A stretch of 64,000 nt of DNA, taken from the NCBI GenBank assembly GCA_016721005.1, contig JADKJM010000018.1:1-64000 (forward strand). The letters are read 5' to 3'. The notes under the pieces were generated by a model. The model made no database searches. It was not told the DNA's origin and worked only from the letters and a program-made list of their open reading frames with translations. Made by a program: the position numbers and the translations under genes. This document shows positions 45,107 through 53,015 of the stretch, piece after piece (the first letter of the stretch is position 1; each line of letters starts with the position of its first letter). The stretch is from Flavobacteriales bacterium (GTDB taxonomy: Bacteria > Bacteroidota > Bacteroidia > Flavobacteriales_F > PHOS-HE28).

Positions 45107-46203
45107 GAGGACGGTCGTTTGAAGAGGTCGAACTTCAACGAGAAGATGTTGGAGTAGAGCGCCACGCTATTGTCGCCGATATCGGTGAGCGCGTAGTCCA
45201 ACGAAAGGCTCTTGATCTTCAGACCGATGCCGATGTTCGGCTGGATGGAAAGCTGCTTGTCCCCGGCGGTGTTCGTGACGTATTGCATGTTGCTGATACC
45301 CGTGCGCACGTACACGATGTTCGCGTAGCCTAGTTCCAGTCCGATGCGCGGATCGGTACTGATCAGGCTCGACTTGATCAATGTATTCCGTTTGCCATCG
45401 AACGTATTTTCCAGATCAACAGCCGCTAGCAGATTGAACTTCTTCCCGAAACCGAACTGGCGCACAGCACCCAACATCAAGCGTGGCAAAGTCACCTCCA
45501 CACTGTTGGCGGGGATCTCGTTGCCCGTTTGGGTGAACACATCAATGGTGCGCTGATCGAGTGTGTAGCTCCATGCGTTGAAGGTGCCGGTGACATCGCG
45601 CGCCACCGCGCTGAAGTGCCACTGGTCCATGTCGTACTGCGCACCGGCATCGAGGCCGAAGCCCCAGGCTTTTCCGAATTCACCTACCCGACGGTAGATC
45701 ACCTTGGCATTGCCACCTACGCGCAATCCGGGTACGCGCAGTTTGCGCGCATAGCTGATGATGAAGGCGTGGTCCGCGCTGCTGAATGTGGTGATGCGGT
45801 CGTAGTCGATGTTGCCCGAGGGATCGATCAGGTCGATGGTGTTCGGGATGTTGTCGATGCCGAAACGGATGAACGAGAAGCCGATGGTGCTGAGCGAGTC
45901 GATCGGCTTGGCCAGGCCCACGTAGTCGTACTTGGCGATGCCCGCGAAGTATTCGCTGTGCATCACGCCCACTTGCAGGTCGCCCTTCACCCCCAGCAGT
46001 CCGGCCGGGTTCCAGTAGCCGCTGGTCACGTCGTTCACCGCAGCGGTGTACGCGCTGCCCATGCCCAAGGCACGTGCCCCCACGCCGATGGCCAAGAACT
46101 CGTTGCTGTACTTGGGTGCATCCTGTGCAGCCACACCTCCGGCAAGGAGGCATCCGATCACAACCCACGGGCTGCGCATTCCCTTCAAACTCACGTTCTT
46201 CAT
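45103..46203 (-). CDS. porV: Type IX secretion outer-membrane protein PorV
   Basis: 366 residues. A FadL-like beta-barrel that carries T9SS cargo from the translocon to PorU. The signal sequence MRSPWVVIGCLLAGGVAAQ follows the ATG at 46203 (MKNVSLKG...). Family motifs are FLAIGVGARALGMGSAYTA, VTSGYWNPAGLLGV, MHSEYFAGIAKYDYVGLAK and the C-terminal SLDYALTDIG. The frame extends upstream to 46299, but that part overlaps the divergent pssA start region and lacks features. It is the first gene of the porV-porU-lnt operon. Confidence 0.92.
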   Translation of the reverse strand: MKNVSLKGMRSPWVVIGCLLAGGVAAQDAPKYSNEFLAIGVGARALGMGSAYTAAVNDVTSGYWNPAGLLGVKGDLQVGVMHSEYFAGIAKYDYVGLAKPIDSLSTIGFSFIRFGIDNIPNTIDLIDPSGNIDYDRITTFSSADHAFIISYARKLRVPGLRVGGNAKVIYRRVGEFGKAWGFGLDAGAQYDMDQWHFSAVARDVTGTFNAWSYTLDQRTIDVFTQTGNEIPANSVEVTLPRLMLGAVRQFGFGKKFNLLAAVDLENTFDGKRNTLIKSSLISTDPRIGLELGYANIVYVRTGISNMQYVTNTAGDKQLSIQPNIGIGLKIKSLSLDYALTDIGDNSVALYSNIFSLKFDLFKRPSS

Positions 46204-46283
46204 TCGGTCATATTCTAGACGCAGCTTCCAACGGCGGGTGGCCCCGATCATTGCCCCGAAATTATCCCAACTTCGGCCCGTTG

Positions 46284-47078
46284 ATGCCCCGACTGCCAAG
46301 GATACCCGACATTCTTACCACGGCGAACCTATCCTGCGGCGTCGCTTCCATCCTTCTGGCCTCCCAAGGACAGCTAACACTTGCGTGTTGGCTGGTGTTC
46401 GCTGGCGCGGCCTTCGATGTGCTGGACGGGTGGGCGGCACGTGCCCTCGGCGGGGGAAGTGAGTTCGGCAAGCAACTGGACAGCTTGGCGGATATGGTGA
46501 CGTTCGGGGTGGCGCCGGGGATTATTGCCGCAATCGATCCTATGCTTGCTCGTCAACATGAATTGAGTTGTCATCGAGAGGTCATTGAGCCCGCCTTCGC
46601 ACCATTCCTTGGCCAGCACTATGGTATCGCCATTACAATCGCCCTGTTAATTGTGACCGCATCGTGCTGGCGTCTGGCCAAGTTCAATATTGACACGCGC
46701 CAATCAAACGGATTCCTAGGATTGGCCACGCCCGCCAATGCCATGTTCTGGGCCTCCATCGGAGTAGCCTCCACGGTACACATGAACAACATCGGTCCTC
46801 TTTCAGATAACCTTGCTTCATTGCTCAGCCTTCTAGCGGGGGATCAATCGGCCAAACTGTTGACCGCTTTTGTCCTCGGTGTTCTCATGCTCTCCTCCAT
46901 CCCTCTCCCCTCCCTCAAGTTCAAGCACATGAAGTGGAAGGGCAACGAGGTGATCTACTGCCTACTTGCAATTGGTATCTGCCTACTTCTTCTGTACGGC
47001 ATCCTCGCTGTTCCGCTGATCCTACTTTTGTACCTGCTCAGCCCGCTGTGGGGCAAGCTCTTCCCAAAAACCCAGTGA
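46284..47078 (+). CDS. pssA: CDP-diacylglycerol-serine O-phosphatidyltransferase
   Basis: 264 residues. It makes phosphatidylserine, precursor of phosphatidylethanolamine. The CDP-alcohol phosphotransferase motif D-G-x2-A-R-x8-G-x3-D-x3-D is seen in FDVLDGWAARALGGGSEFGK followed by QLDSLADMVTFG. The rest is a set of hydrophobic helices, ending LLYGILAVPLILLLYLLSPL. The ATG at 46284 is preferred because it starts MPRLPRIPDILTTANLSCGV, the usual family N-terminus. The longer frame to 46074 runs through the divergent promoter region. It is divergent from porV, about 80 bp apart. Confidence 0.9.
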   Translation: MPRLPRIPDILTTANLSCGVASILLASQGQLTLACWLVFAGAAFDVLDGWAARALGGGSEFGKQLDSLADMVTFGVAPGIIAAIDPMLARQHELSCHREVIEPAFAPFLGQHYGIAITIALLIVTASCWRLAKFNIDTRQSNGFLGLATPANAMFWASIGVASTVHMNNIGPLSDNLASLLSLLAGDQSAKLLTAFVLGVLMLSSIPLPSLKFKHMKWKGNEVIYCLLAIGICLLLLYGILAVPLILLLYLLSPLWGKLFPKTQ

Positions 47079-47083
47079 ACTTG

Positions 47084-47153
47084 ACCGCAAAGAGCACAAA
47101 GAACACGAAGGGATCCATGCGTTCCCCTTTGTGTCCTTCGCGTCCTTTGCGGT
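47084..47153. repeat. Long imperfect inverted repeat before purS
   Basis: ACCGCAAAG at 47084-47092 pairs with CTTTGCGGT at 47145-47153, and CACAAAG at 47095-47101 pairs with CTTTGTG at 47127-47133, with further partial pairing inside. It fills the short gap between pssA and purS. It resembles palindromic elements of this sequence type that occur in many genomes between genes, and could fold into a single stem in the transcript. Confidence 0.7.
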
Positions 47154-47163
47154 ACCTCCTCCC

Positions 47164-47421
47164 ATGAAGAACTACCGCGCCTCCATCGATGTGATGCCCC
47201 ACGACAACCTGCTGGACCCGCAAGGCAAGGCGGTGAGCGGCAGCATGCAGAACCTCGGCCTGCCCGAGATCACTGGCGTGCGCATCGGCAAGCACATCAC
47301 CCTGCACGTGGAGGCCAAGGACAAGAAAGCCGCCGAAGCCAAGGTGGACGAGGCCTGCAAGAAGCTGCTGGCCAACCAGATCATGGAGAAGTTCTCGTTC
47401 TCCGTGGAGGAGTTGGGGTGA
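47164..47421 (+). CDS. purS: Phosphoribosylformylglycinamidine synthase subunit PurS
   Basis: 85 residues, starting MKNYRASIDVMPHDNLLDPQ. It contains GKAVSGSMQNLGLPEITGV and GKHITLHVEAKDKKAAEAKV, the conserved PurS fold. It forms the small structural subunit of the PurLQS amidotransferase in purine synthesis. The ATG at 47164 is the family start; upstream codons to 47131 belong to the inverted repeat. No purL or purQ is seen nearby, so the gene stands apart from its partners. Confidence 0.9.
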   Translation: MKNYRASIDVMPHDNLLDPQGKAVSGSMQNLGLPEITGVRIGKHITLHVEAKDKKAAEAKVDEACKKLLANQIMEKFSFSVEELG

Positions 47422-47485
47422 TCATCGACCGTACGTCACTCCGGAAGATCCGCGCAGCGGGCTATCCGGAGTCTCTCCAATTTCC

Positions 47486-47533
47486 TTTGTGAGACGCCGG
47501 ATAGCACTCGTTCCTTGTGCTTCCGGCGTTACG
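47486..47533. repeat. Dispersed hairpin, copy B
   Basis: TTTGTGAGACGCCGGAT at 47486-47502, identical to the start of copy A at 13671, followed by TCCGGCGTTACG at 47522-47533, so ACGCCGGA can pair with TCCGGCGT. It lies in the 160-bp gap between purS and the next gene. Confidence 0.55.
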
Positions 47534-47581
47534 GTCGTCTGCTTCGCCTCTAAGTTTGTCGGGATGGGTGAGCGCCGCGCG

Positions 47582-48784
47582 ATGAAGAAGAGCATCCTGC
47601 TCGGGCTCGTGCTCACCGCGCTCTCGCTCGCCTTGCACTTCGCGTCGATCTGGGTGACCATGCTGAACCGGGGCGCGCAGACCTGGGATGGCCAGCCCCT
47701 CGCTAAGGATTACATCGAAACGATGATCGATGACCACGGGTCGGGCAAGGACATTTCCTTTCGCCGCCGACCGCTGACGACATGGTGTGTGGAGGCGCTG
47801 CACGAAGTGGGCATACCGCCGAAGGAAGGTTTCATCGGACTTGGCTTCCTGCTGTTCTTCTTCACAGGACTTCTTGTGTTCCGGTTGGCCGTGGAGGTCG
47901 GATCCACGAATGGGCAAGCGCTGTTCGCGCAAGGTTTCTTCCACCTCTCGCCCACGGTCCTCTTCGCGTGGTTCGATCCGATGTACACCTACGACGAGCC
48001 GATCCAATACGCGGCGTTGATCGGTGCATTGCTCGCAGCGCAACACAGGAGGACCTTGATCTGCATCGCGGTATTCACCATCGCGACGATCGCGCACGAG
48101 ACCAGTTTGCTTTTCGTTCCTGCTCTGTACTTGTTGTTGCGCGCCGACAAGAGCAAAGCCTTCACGGTTATCGGCTCGACCTGCTTACTCTTCGCCGGCT
48201 TTCTTTTCTTCTACCTGCCGCACGTCGGGATCGTTGGTGCATCAACAACGGATGCGATCGACCGCTTGAGCACGCTCGCCTTCAACTTCAGCAGTTGGAC
48301 CATGACCATTGAAACGGCGTCCTACTTGGTGATGACGCTCGCGCTACCGGCATTCCTACTGTGGCGCTTCAGCCGGAGCAGTTCGTGTTCACCTTCCGAC
48401 AAGCTTTGGTTGCGCGCGTTCTGGTTCACGCTCCTCCTGAACACCTTTCTCGTGCTGATCGCTGCGAAGGCACGGGAGGCACGCGTCCTTGCACTGCCGC
48501 TTCTGCTCGGTTGGCCGTTGATCGGCAAAGCGCTTTTCGCCGAAATAGAACGTCACGGAGGTTGGCGATCACTCCTCACCTTCGTGCGAACACCACGCGT
48601 GGCCGCGATACTCGTAGCGATCGCAATCGCGGTGTACTTCGGCGTGCGCTATGCCTTCGTGCTTTCAACAGGGATCCCTGCGGACAATCTCTTTCACGAA
48701 TACCTCGTGGCTTCAGTCGTGATCATCGCGGCGTCCCTTCTCGCTGACCGTCACCTATCGCGATCACAGCTTCGCGCGTCGTAG
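47582..48784 (+). CDS. Multi-pass membrane protein of unknown function
   Basis: 400 residues from the ATG at 47582 (MKKSILLGLVLTALSLALHF). There are about ten hydrophobic helices, among them FLLFFFTGLLVFRLAVEVG, LICIAVFTIATIAHETSLLF and LVMTLALPAFLLWRF. An acidic pair lies in a periplasmic loop (AWFDPMYTYDEPIQYA). The layout recalls GT-C-type glycosyltransferases, but no diagnostic motif is certain. The gene ends tail-to-tail with lptB, overlapping it by 21 bp. A start at 47564 is also possible. Confidence 0.65.
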   Translation: MKKSILLGLVLTALSLALHFASIWVTMLNRGAQTWDGQPLAKDYIETMIDDHGSGKDISFRRRPLTTWCVEALHEVGIPPKEGFIGLGFLLFFFTGLLVFRLAVEVGSTNGQALFAQGFFHLSPTVLFAWFDPMYTYDEPIQYAALIGALLAAQHRRTLICIAVFTIATIAHETSLLFVPALYLLLRADKSKAFTVIGSTCLLFAGFLFFYLPHVGIVGASTTDAIDRLSTLAFNFSSWTMTIETASYLVMTLALPAFLLWRFSRSSSCSPSDKLWLRAFWFTLLLNTFLVLIAAKAREARVLALPLLLGWPLIGKALFAEIERHGGWRSLLTFVRTPRVAAILVAIAIAVYFGVRYAFVLSTGIPADNLFHEYLVASVVIIAASLLADRHLSRSQLRAS

Positions 48785-49495
48785 CTCGAAGTTCTGTCCG
48801 AGGTACACCTTGCGCACGGTCTCATCCGCCGCGAGTTCCTCCGCCGTGCCTTGCTTCAGGATCTTGCCCTCGAAGAGCAGGTACGCGCGATCCGTGATGC
48901 TCAAAGTCTCCTGCACATTGTGATCCGTGATGAGCACGCCGATGTTCTTGCTCTTCAACTTGCTCACAATGCCTTGGATGTCCTCCACGGCGATCGGATC
49001 CACGCCAGCGAAGGGTTCATCGAGCAGGATGAAGCGCGGCTCGGTGGCCAAGGCGCGGGCGATCTCCGTTCGCCGTCGTTCGCCGCCACTGAGGACATCG
49101 CCCATGTTCTTGCGCACATGTTGCAACCCGAACTCATCGAGCAAGGTCTCCAGTTTTTCGGCTTGTTCCTGCTTGCTCTTGCCGCTCATCTCCAGGATCG
49201 CGCGGATGTTGTCCTCCACAGTGAGTTTGCGGAACACGCTCGCTTCCTGCGGCAGGTAACCGATCCCAAGCTTGGCGCGCTTGTACATCGCCAGATCGGT
49301 GATCTCGGTATCGTCCAATAACACACGCCCTTCATTCGGCTTCACCAGGCCCACGATGGTGTAGAACGTGGTGGTCTTCCCCGCACCGTTCGGGCCGAGC
49401 AGACCCACGATCTCACCTTGGTCCACTTGCACGCTCACGCCACCGACGACCGTGCGCCGTTTGTAGCGTTTGACGATGTTCTCGGTGCGCAGCAT
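48764..49495 (-). CDS. lptB: LPS export ABC transporter ATP-binding protein LptB
   Basis: 243 residues. The ATPase of the LptB2FG transporter that extracts lipopolysaccharide from the inner membrane. Walker A is GLLGPNGAGKTTTFYTIVGL (about residue 34), the Q-loop region is YLPQEASVFRKLTVEDNI, the signature is VLSGGERRRTEIARAL, and Walker B is FILLDEPFAGVDPIAV. LITDHNVQETLSITDRAYLL is the usual LptB C-terminal motif. It follows the DUF5686 gene by 2 bp and tatC further upstream, all on one strand. Confidence 0.93.
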   Translation of the reverse strand: MLRTENIVKRYKRRTVVGGVSVQVDQGEIVGLLGPNGAGKTTTFYTIVGLVKPNEGRVLLDDTEITDLAMYKRAKLGIGYLPQEASVFRKLTVEDNIRAILEMSGKSKQEQAEKLETLLDEFGLQHVRKNMGDVLSGGERRRTEIARALATEPRFILLDEPFAGVDPIAVEDIQGIVSKLKSKNIGVLITDHNVQETLSITDRAYLLFEGKILKQGTAEELAADETVRKVYLGQNFELRRAKL

Positions 49496-49497
49496 CG

Positions 49498-51996
49498 CTA
49501 GAAGTTGATGTAGATCTTGGCCCGTATCGCGAAGGGCGATGTACCCGGATGGTCGTTGTAACGCAAGCGCCAGATGATGTCCGTCCGCAGGACCTTGAAA
49601 ATGTTCTCGATCCCCGCACTCGCCTCCATGTACGGTCCACGGTCCAGTGAATACATGTTCGGCAGGAGCAGCAGTTCATTGAAGTGCTTGTAGTCCAGGT
49701 CACCAGCCACACCTTTGAAGACCGCCACTTCGCGCCACTTCAACCGGCGGAGCAAGGGTATGCGGTTGAAGAAGGCGCCTTCAAAATGATGTTCCGCAGT
49801 GAACTGGATGTAGCGGTCGCTGATGAACTCGAAGAAGCGCATGGTGTTGAAGGAAACGTCATCAAGGTACAAGGTCTCGTTCCCGCTGTGGATCGTGAGC
49901 AAGGGATAGGGCAATGTGCCCCAGATCTTCCCGCCTTCGAGCGTGGTACGTGTCCAGCCCAACGGGCCCAATTGCCAGCGCTTGTAGATCCGGCCCACCA
50001 CCTTGGTGTATTCGTAGTCGCTGTTCAATAACCCCGGTGCTCCGTACGCCAAGTGCAGTTCAAGAGTCGGGTACTTGTTGAAGCCCACGCTCAAGCGATC
50101 GAACTCGCCGCTCACGAACGTCTCATGGTAGAGGAAGCGTGTATTGAGGGAGATCTCCGCCGTGCGAATGCTGTTCACATTCTGGATGATGAGTCCATCA
50201 CTCAACTTCTCATACCTCAACGATCCCAACGGTTGGAGCGTCCGGTATCGGACCATCACCTCATTGGTGAACCCGGTGATCCACTCGCGCTCCAGGCTCG
50301 CGCGCCACTGCTCCACGTCCGTCAACTTGTTGTTCGGGTTCACGCGGAAGATGCTGCCAAGTATGTTGTCGTTCCGGAACGCGTTCACGCTCTGGCCGAG
50401 CTGCTCGATGTCATGCTTGTACCCCAACCGGTACAACAGCCGTGGCTCCTTGCTGATGAAGCCCCGCGTTGCGAACCCGAACTTGAAACGCTCGTCCAAG
50501 GTGCCGTACGCCGCATAGCCGTCGAACTCCACCCACTTGCTGAATTGGTTACTGGTCCGGCCACCCAAGCGGAAGCGCGCGCCTTCCACCTGGTTGAAGC
50601 TGAAGGTGGTGAAGTAGGGACCGTATTCGAAGTCGCCGTGTTCGTAGTACCCACTGATGATCGTGCTCACGATATCCACGTACGTGCGGAATCGTGGGAT
50701 CGTCTTCATGGTATCCACCATATGGTAGATCGTGTTCTCCTTCTTGGTCAGCTGCACGTGGCGGTGCGTGTCCCAGTAATCGGCGCCGAGGCTCAGCGGA
50801 TCGATCTTCATCACCACCTGGTCGGCACCCGCGTAGAACTCCGCTGGCTTCGGCTCGTTGATCACAAAATCTTTGTAGGTGGCCGTGCGCCGACCGTAGA
50901 AACCCTGCACTGCGGTCTTGTTCGGCTTCCCGGTATCCTTGATGATGTTGATGTCCACCACCAGTTCATCGCGGACCAGCATCCACACCTCTCTCTCCAC
51001 TTGATCGTATTCCTGCTTCACCCAGAAGCCTTGCACGAAATTCAGGTTCGCACCTTGTGCGATACCCGCTTCGATGCGCCGCACGGCATACGTGGTGTCG
51101 TTGATCCATAGCGTTCCGGTGAAGGCCAGCTCCTGTACGCGCTTCGGCTTGAAATCGAGCCGGTAGCACCAGTACTTCCCCACGAACAGGCTATCGGTGA
51201 GGTAGTAGTCGTAGAACCCCTTACCGCCATCGGCGATGGGACTGACGAAGTTCTTGCCGAAGATCACGAGGAAGTTCTCGTAGATGTTCACGTTCTGGTA
51301 CATATCACCCATGAACTGCCCAATGCTCTCGTTCTCGATCCCGCTCACCTTGGTCCCCTTGATGTGCTCGCGCTGCGTTCTGGGTTGCTGCCTGTAGTAG
51401 ATGTCGGACAGGCTCTCCGTCATGAAGATGGGGAGCGACGGTTTCGCATCCGTGCTATCGATGTTGTCGAAGATGAAGGCGAAGGGCTTGAACAATTTCT
51501 TCTTCGTGAACTCCTCGGTGATGTTGTTCAGGTCGAACTCGATCTTGTTGTAGGCTTCATACTGGTACGCCGCCAGCTTTTCGCGGTTGTTCACCGGTTT
51601 GTTGCGGATCACCCTGCGCAGGACCGCGAACGCTGGATTCTCACCGGATGGTTTGATCACCACCTCAGCCAGTGAAGTGGAACTCGGCTCCAGCTTCACA
51701 TCAAGGACCTGCGTGCGTTCCTTCTTCACCGCGATGCTGCGTGGCATGTACCCGACGAAGGAGAGGATCAGGGAATCCGTGGCGTAGTACGTCTCCAACC
51801 TGTACTTGCCATCCATATCACTGGTCGTCCCGATACGGCTATCCTGGAAGATGATGTTCACGAAGGGCAATGGCTCCCCGGTCTTCGCATCCGTGATCTT
51901 CCCGCTTACCACCGTGTTCTGGCCAACGCTCGCTAGCGTGAGCAGCACCGGAACGATACCCTGAAGAACGCGGCGAAAAATCATCGTCAACCTCAT
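49498..51996 (-). CDS. DUF5686 and carboxypeptidase regulatory-like domain outer-membrane protein
   Basis: 832 residues. A signal peptide (FRRVLQGIVPVLLTLASVGQ) is followed by a CarboxypepD_reg-like domain (VSGKITDAKTGEPLPFVNII, GTTSDMDGKYRLE, LSFVGYMPRSIAV), then the long DUF5686 region. That region has VIKPSGENPAFAVLRRVIRN, FMTESLSDIYYRQQP and a predicted C-terminal beta-barrel ending KIYINF. Such proteins are abundant in Bacteroidota and of unknown role. The start overlaps the tatC stop (ATGA at 51993-51996), so the two are translationally coupled. The gene is followed by lptB. Confidence 0.85.
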   Translation of the reverse strand: MRLTMIFRRVLQGIVPVLLTLASVGQNTVVSGKITDAKTGEPLPFVNIIFQDSRIGTTSDMDGKYRLETYYATDSLILSFVGYMPRSIAVKKERTQVLDVKLEPSSTSLAEVVIKPSGENPAFAVLRRVIRNKPVNNREKLAAYQYEAYNKIEFDLNNITEEFTKKKLFKPFAFIFDNIDSTDAKPSLPIFMTESLSDIYYRQQPRTQREHIKGTKVSGIENESIGQFMGDMYQNVNIYENFLVIFGKNFVSPIADGGKGFYDYYLTDSLFVGKYWCYRLDFKPKRVQELAFTGTLWINDTTYAVRRIEAGIAQGANLNFVQGFWVKQEYDQVEREVWMLVRDELVVDINIIKDTGKPNKTAVQGFYGRRTATYKDFVINEPKPAEFYAGADQVVMKIDPLSLGADYWDTHRHVQLTKKENTIYHMVDTMKTIPRFRTYVDIVSTIISGYYEHGDFEYGPYFTTFSFNQVEGARFRLGGRTSNQFSKWVEFDGYAAYGTLDERFKFGFATRGFISKEPRLLYRLGYKHDIEQLGQSVNAFRNDNILGSIFRVNPNNKLTDVEQWRASLEREWITGFTNEVMVRYRTLQPLGSLRYEKLSDGLIIQNVNSIRTAEISLNTRFLYHETFVSGEFDRLSVGFNKYPTLELHLAYGAPGLLNSDYEYTKVVGRIYKRWQLGPLGWTRTTLEGGKIWGTLPYPLLTIHSGNETLYLDDVSFNTMRFFEFISDRYIQFTAEHHFEGAFFNRIPLLRRLKWREVAVFKGVAGDLDYKHFNELLLLPNMYSLDRGPYMEASAGIENIFKVLRTDIIWRLRYNDHPGTSPFAIRAKIYINF

Positions 51997-52799
51997 CCGA
52001 CGCTAGAGGGGGATCTCGCAGCACGCAGCATGCGACGTTGCACCCGTGCGCTGATCCCGATACTCGATTCATAGAGCAGGATCAGCGGTCCGGATACGAT
52101 CAATTGGCTGATCACATCCGGCGGGGTGAGGATAGCGGCGATCAAGAGGATGCCAACATAGGCATGACGGCGGTATTGACGAAGCACGGCCGGACCGATG
52201 ATCCCAAGCCTGCTAAGGACAAGAACGATCAGCGGCATCTCGAAGATCAGGCCGGTCCACAGGGTCACTTGGGTGATGATGCCGATGAAGCTCTCCAACG
52301 CGAAGTTGTTGGCCACGCTCGGACTCACTTGGTAGTTCCCGAAGAACTGCACACTGAGCGGCGCCAACATGTAGTATCCGAACAACACACCCAAGGTGAA
52401 GAGGAAGGAACCGAAGAACACGAACCACCGCAATGCCTTCCGCTCCTTCTCCCGCAGGCCCGGCCCGATGAAGCGCCAGATCTCCCAGAGGATGTAAGGG
52501 AACGCGATGATGAAGCCCGCGACGAAGGCCACGGTCATGTGCGTCATGAACTGCCCACTGACCGGCAGGTTCTGCAAGGTGAATCCCAGTTCGCTGATGC
52601 AGATGCCCGGCATGTTCAACAATTCGCCGAGTTTGCAGAAGCCACGATAGGTGATGAAGTGCGGATCACGCGCGGCCAACACCACATCCTCGAAGACGAA
52701 GGTCTTGAACACGAAGGCGAGTACGAAGCCGACGGCGATAGCGATGGCGGATCGCACCAAGGTCCACCGGAGTTCCTCCAAGTGTTCCAGGAAGGTCAT
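51993..52799 (-). CDS. tatC: Twin-arginine translocase subunit TatC
   Basis: 268 residues from the ATG at 52799 (MTFLEHLEELRWTLVRSAIA). Six hydrophobic helices are visible. The conserved loop and helix patterns include FPYILWEIWRFIGPGLREKE and FFGSFLFTLGVLFGYYMLAP, then LWTGLIFEMPLIVLVLSRLG. AAILTPPDVISQLIVSGPLI comes near the end. It recognises twin-arginine signal peptides and exports folded proteins. The open frame reaches 52907, but residues before MTFLEHLEELR do not fit the family. No tatA is seen in this window. It is divergent from recQ. Confidence 0.93.
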   Translation of the reverse strand: MTFLEHLEELRWTLVRSAIAIAVGFVLAFVFKTFVFEDVVLAARDPHFITYRGFCKLGELLNMPGICISELGFTLQNLPVSGQFMTHMTVAFVAGFIIAFPYILWEIWRFIGPGLREKERKALRWFVFFGSFLFTLGVLFGYYMLAPLSVQFFGNYQVSPSVANNFALESFIGIITQVTLWTGLIFEMPLIVLVLSRLGIIGPAVLRQYRRHAYVGILLIAAILTPPDVISQLIVSGPLILLYESSIGISARVQRRMLRAARSPSSVG

Positions 52800-52955
52800 T
52801 TCGCTGCCTGCTCGCGCCAAGTGGGGTGGATAGGTCCACCAACAAGCGGACCCGGCCAAAGATAGCCGGGTGTCTTGGCAAGCATGAGAGGGACGCGCAC
52901 TTTTCAACGATGCTCCACGTTCGACGAATACTTAACGAAGGTTGGCAGCATGTCA

Positions 52956-52985
52956 GTTTGTGATCCCGCTGGATGACCTACATTT
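52956..52985 (+). promoter_or_regulatory. Promoter of recQ
   Basis: TTTG at 52956-52959 and TACATTTA at 52978-52985 are 18 bp apart, close to the Bacteroidota -33/-7 pattern (TTTG and TAnnTTTG; the last base differs). They lie 30 bp before the recQ ATG. Confidence 0.55.
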
Positions 52986-53015
52986 AAGCATTCAACTATT
53001 TCTCGCTCCCTTTCC

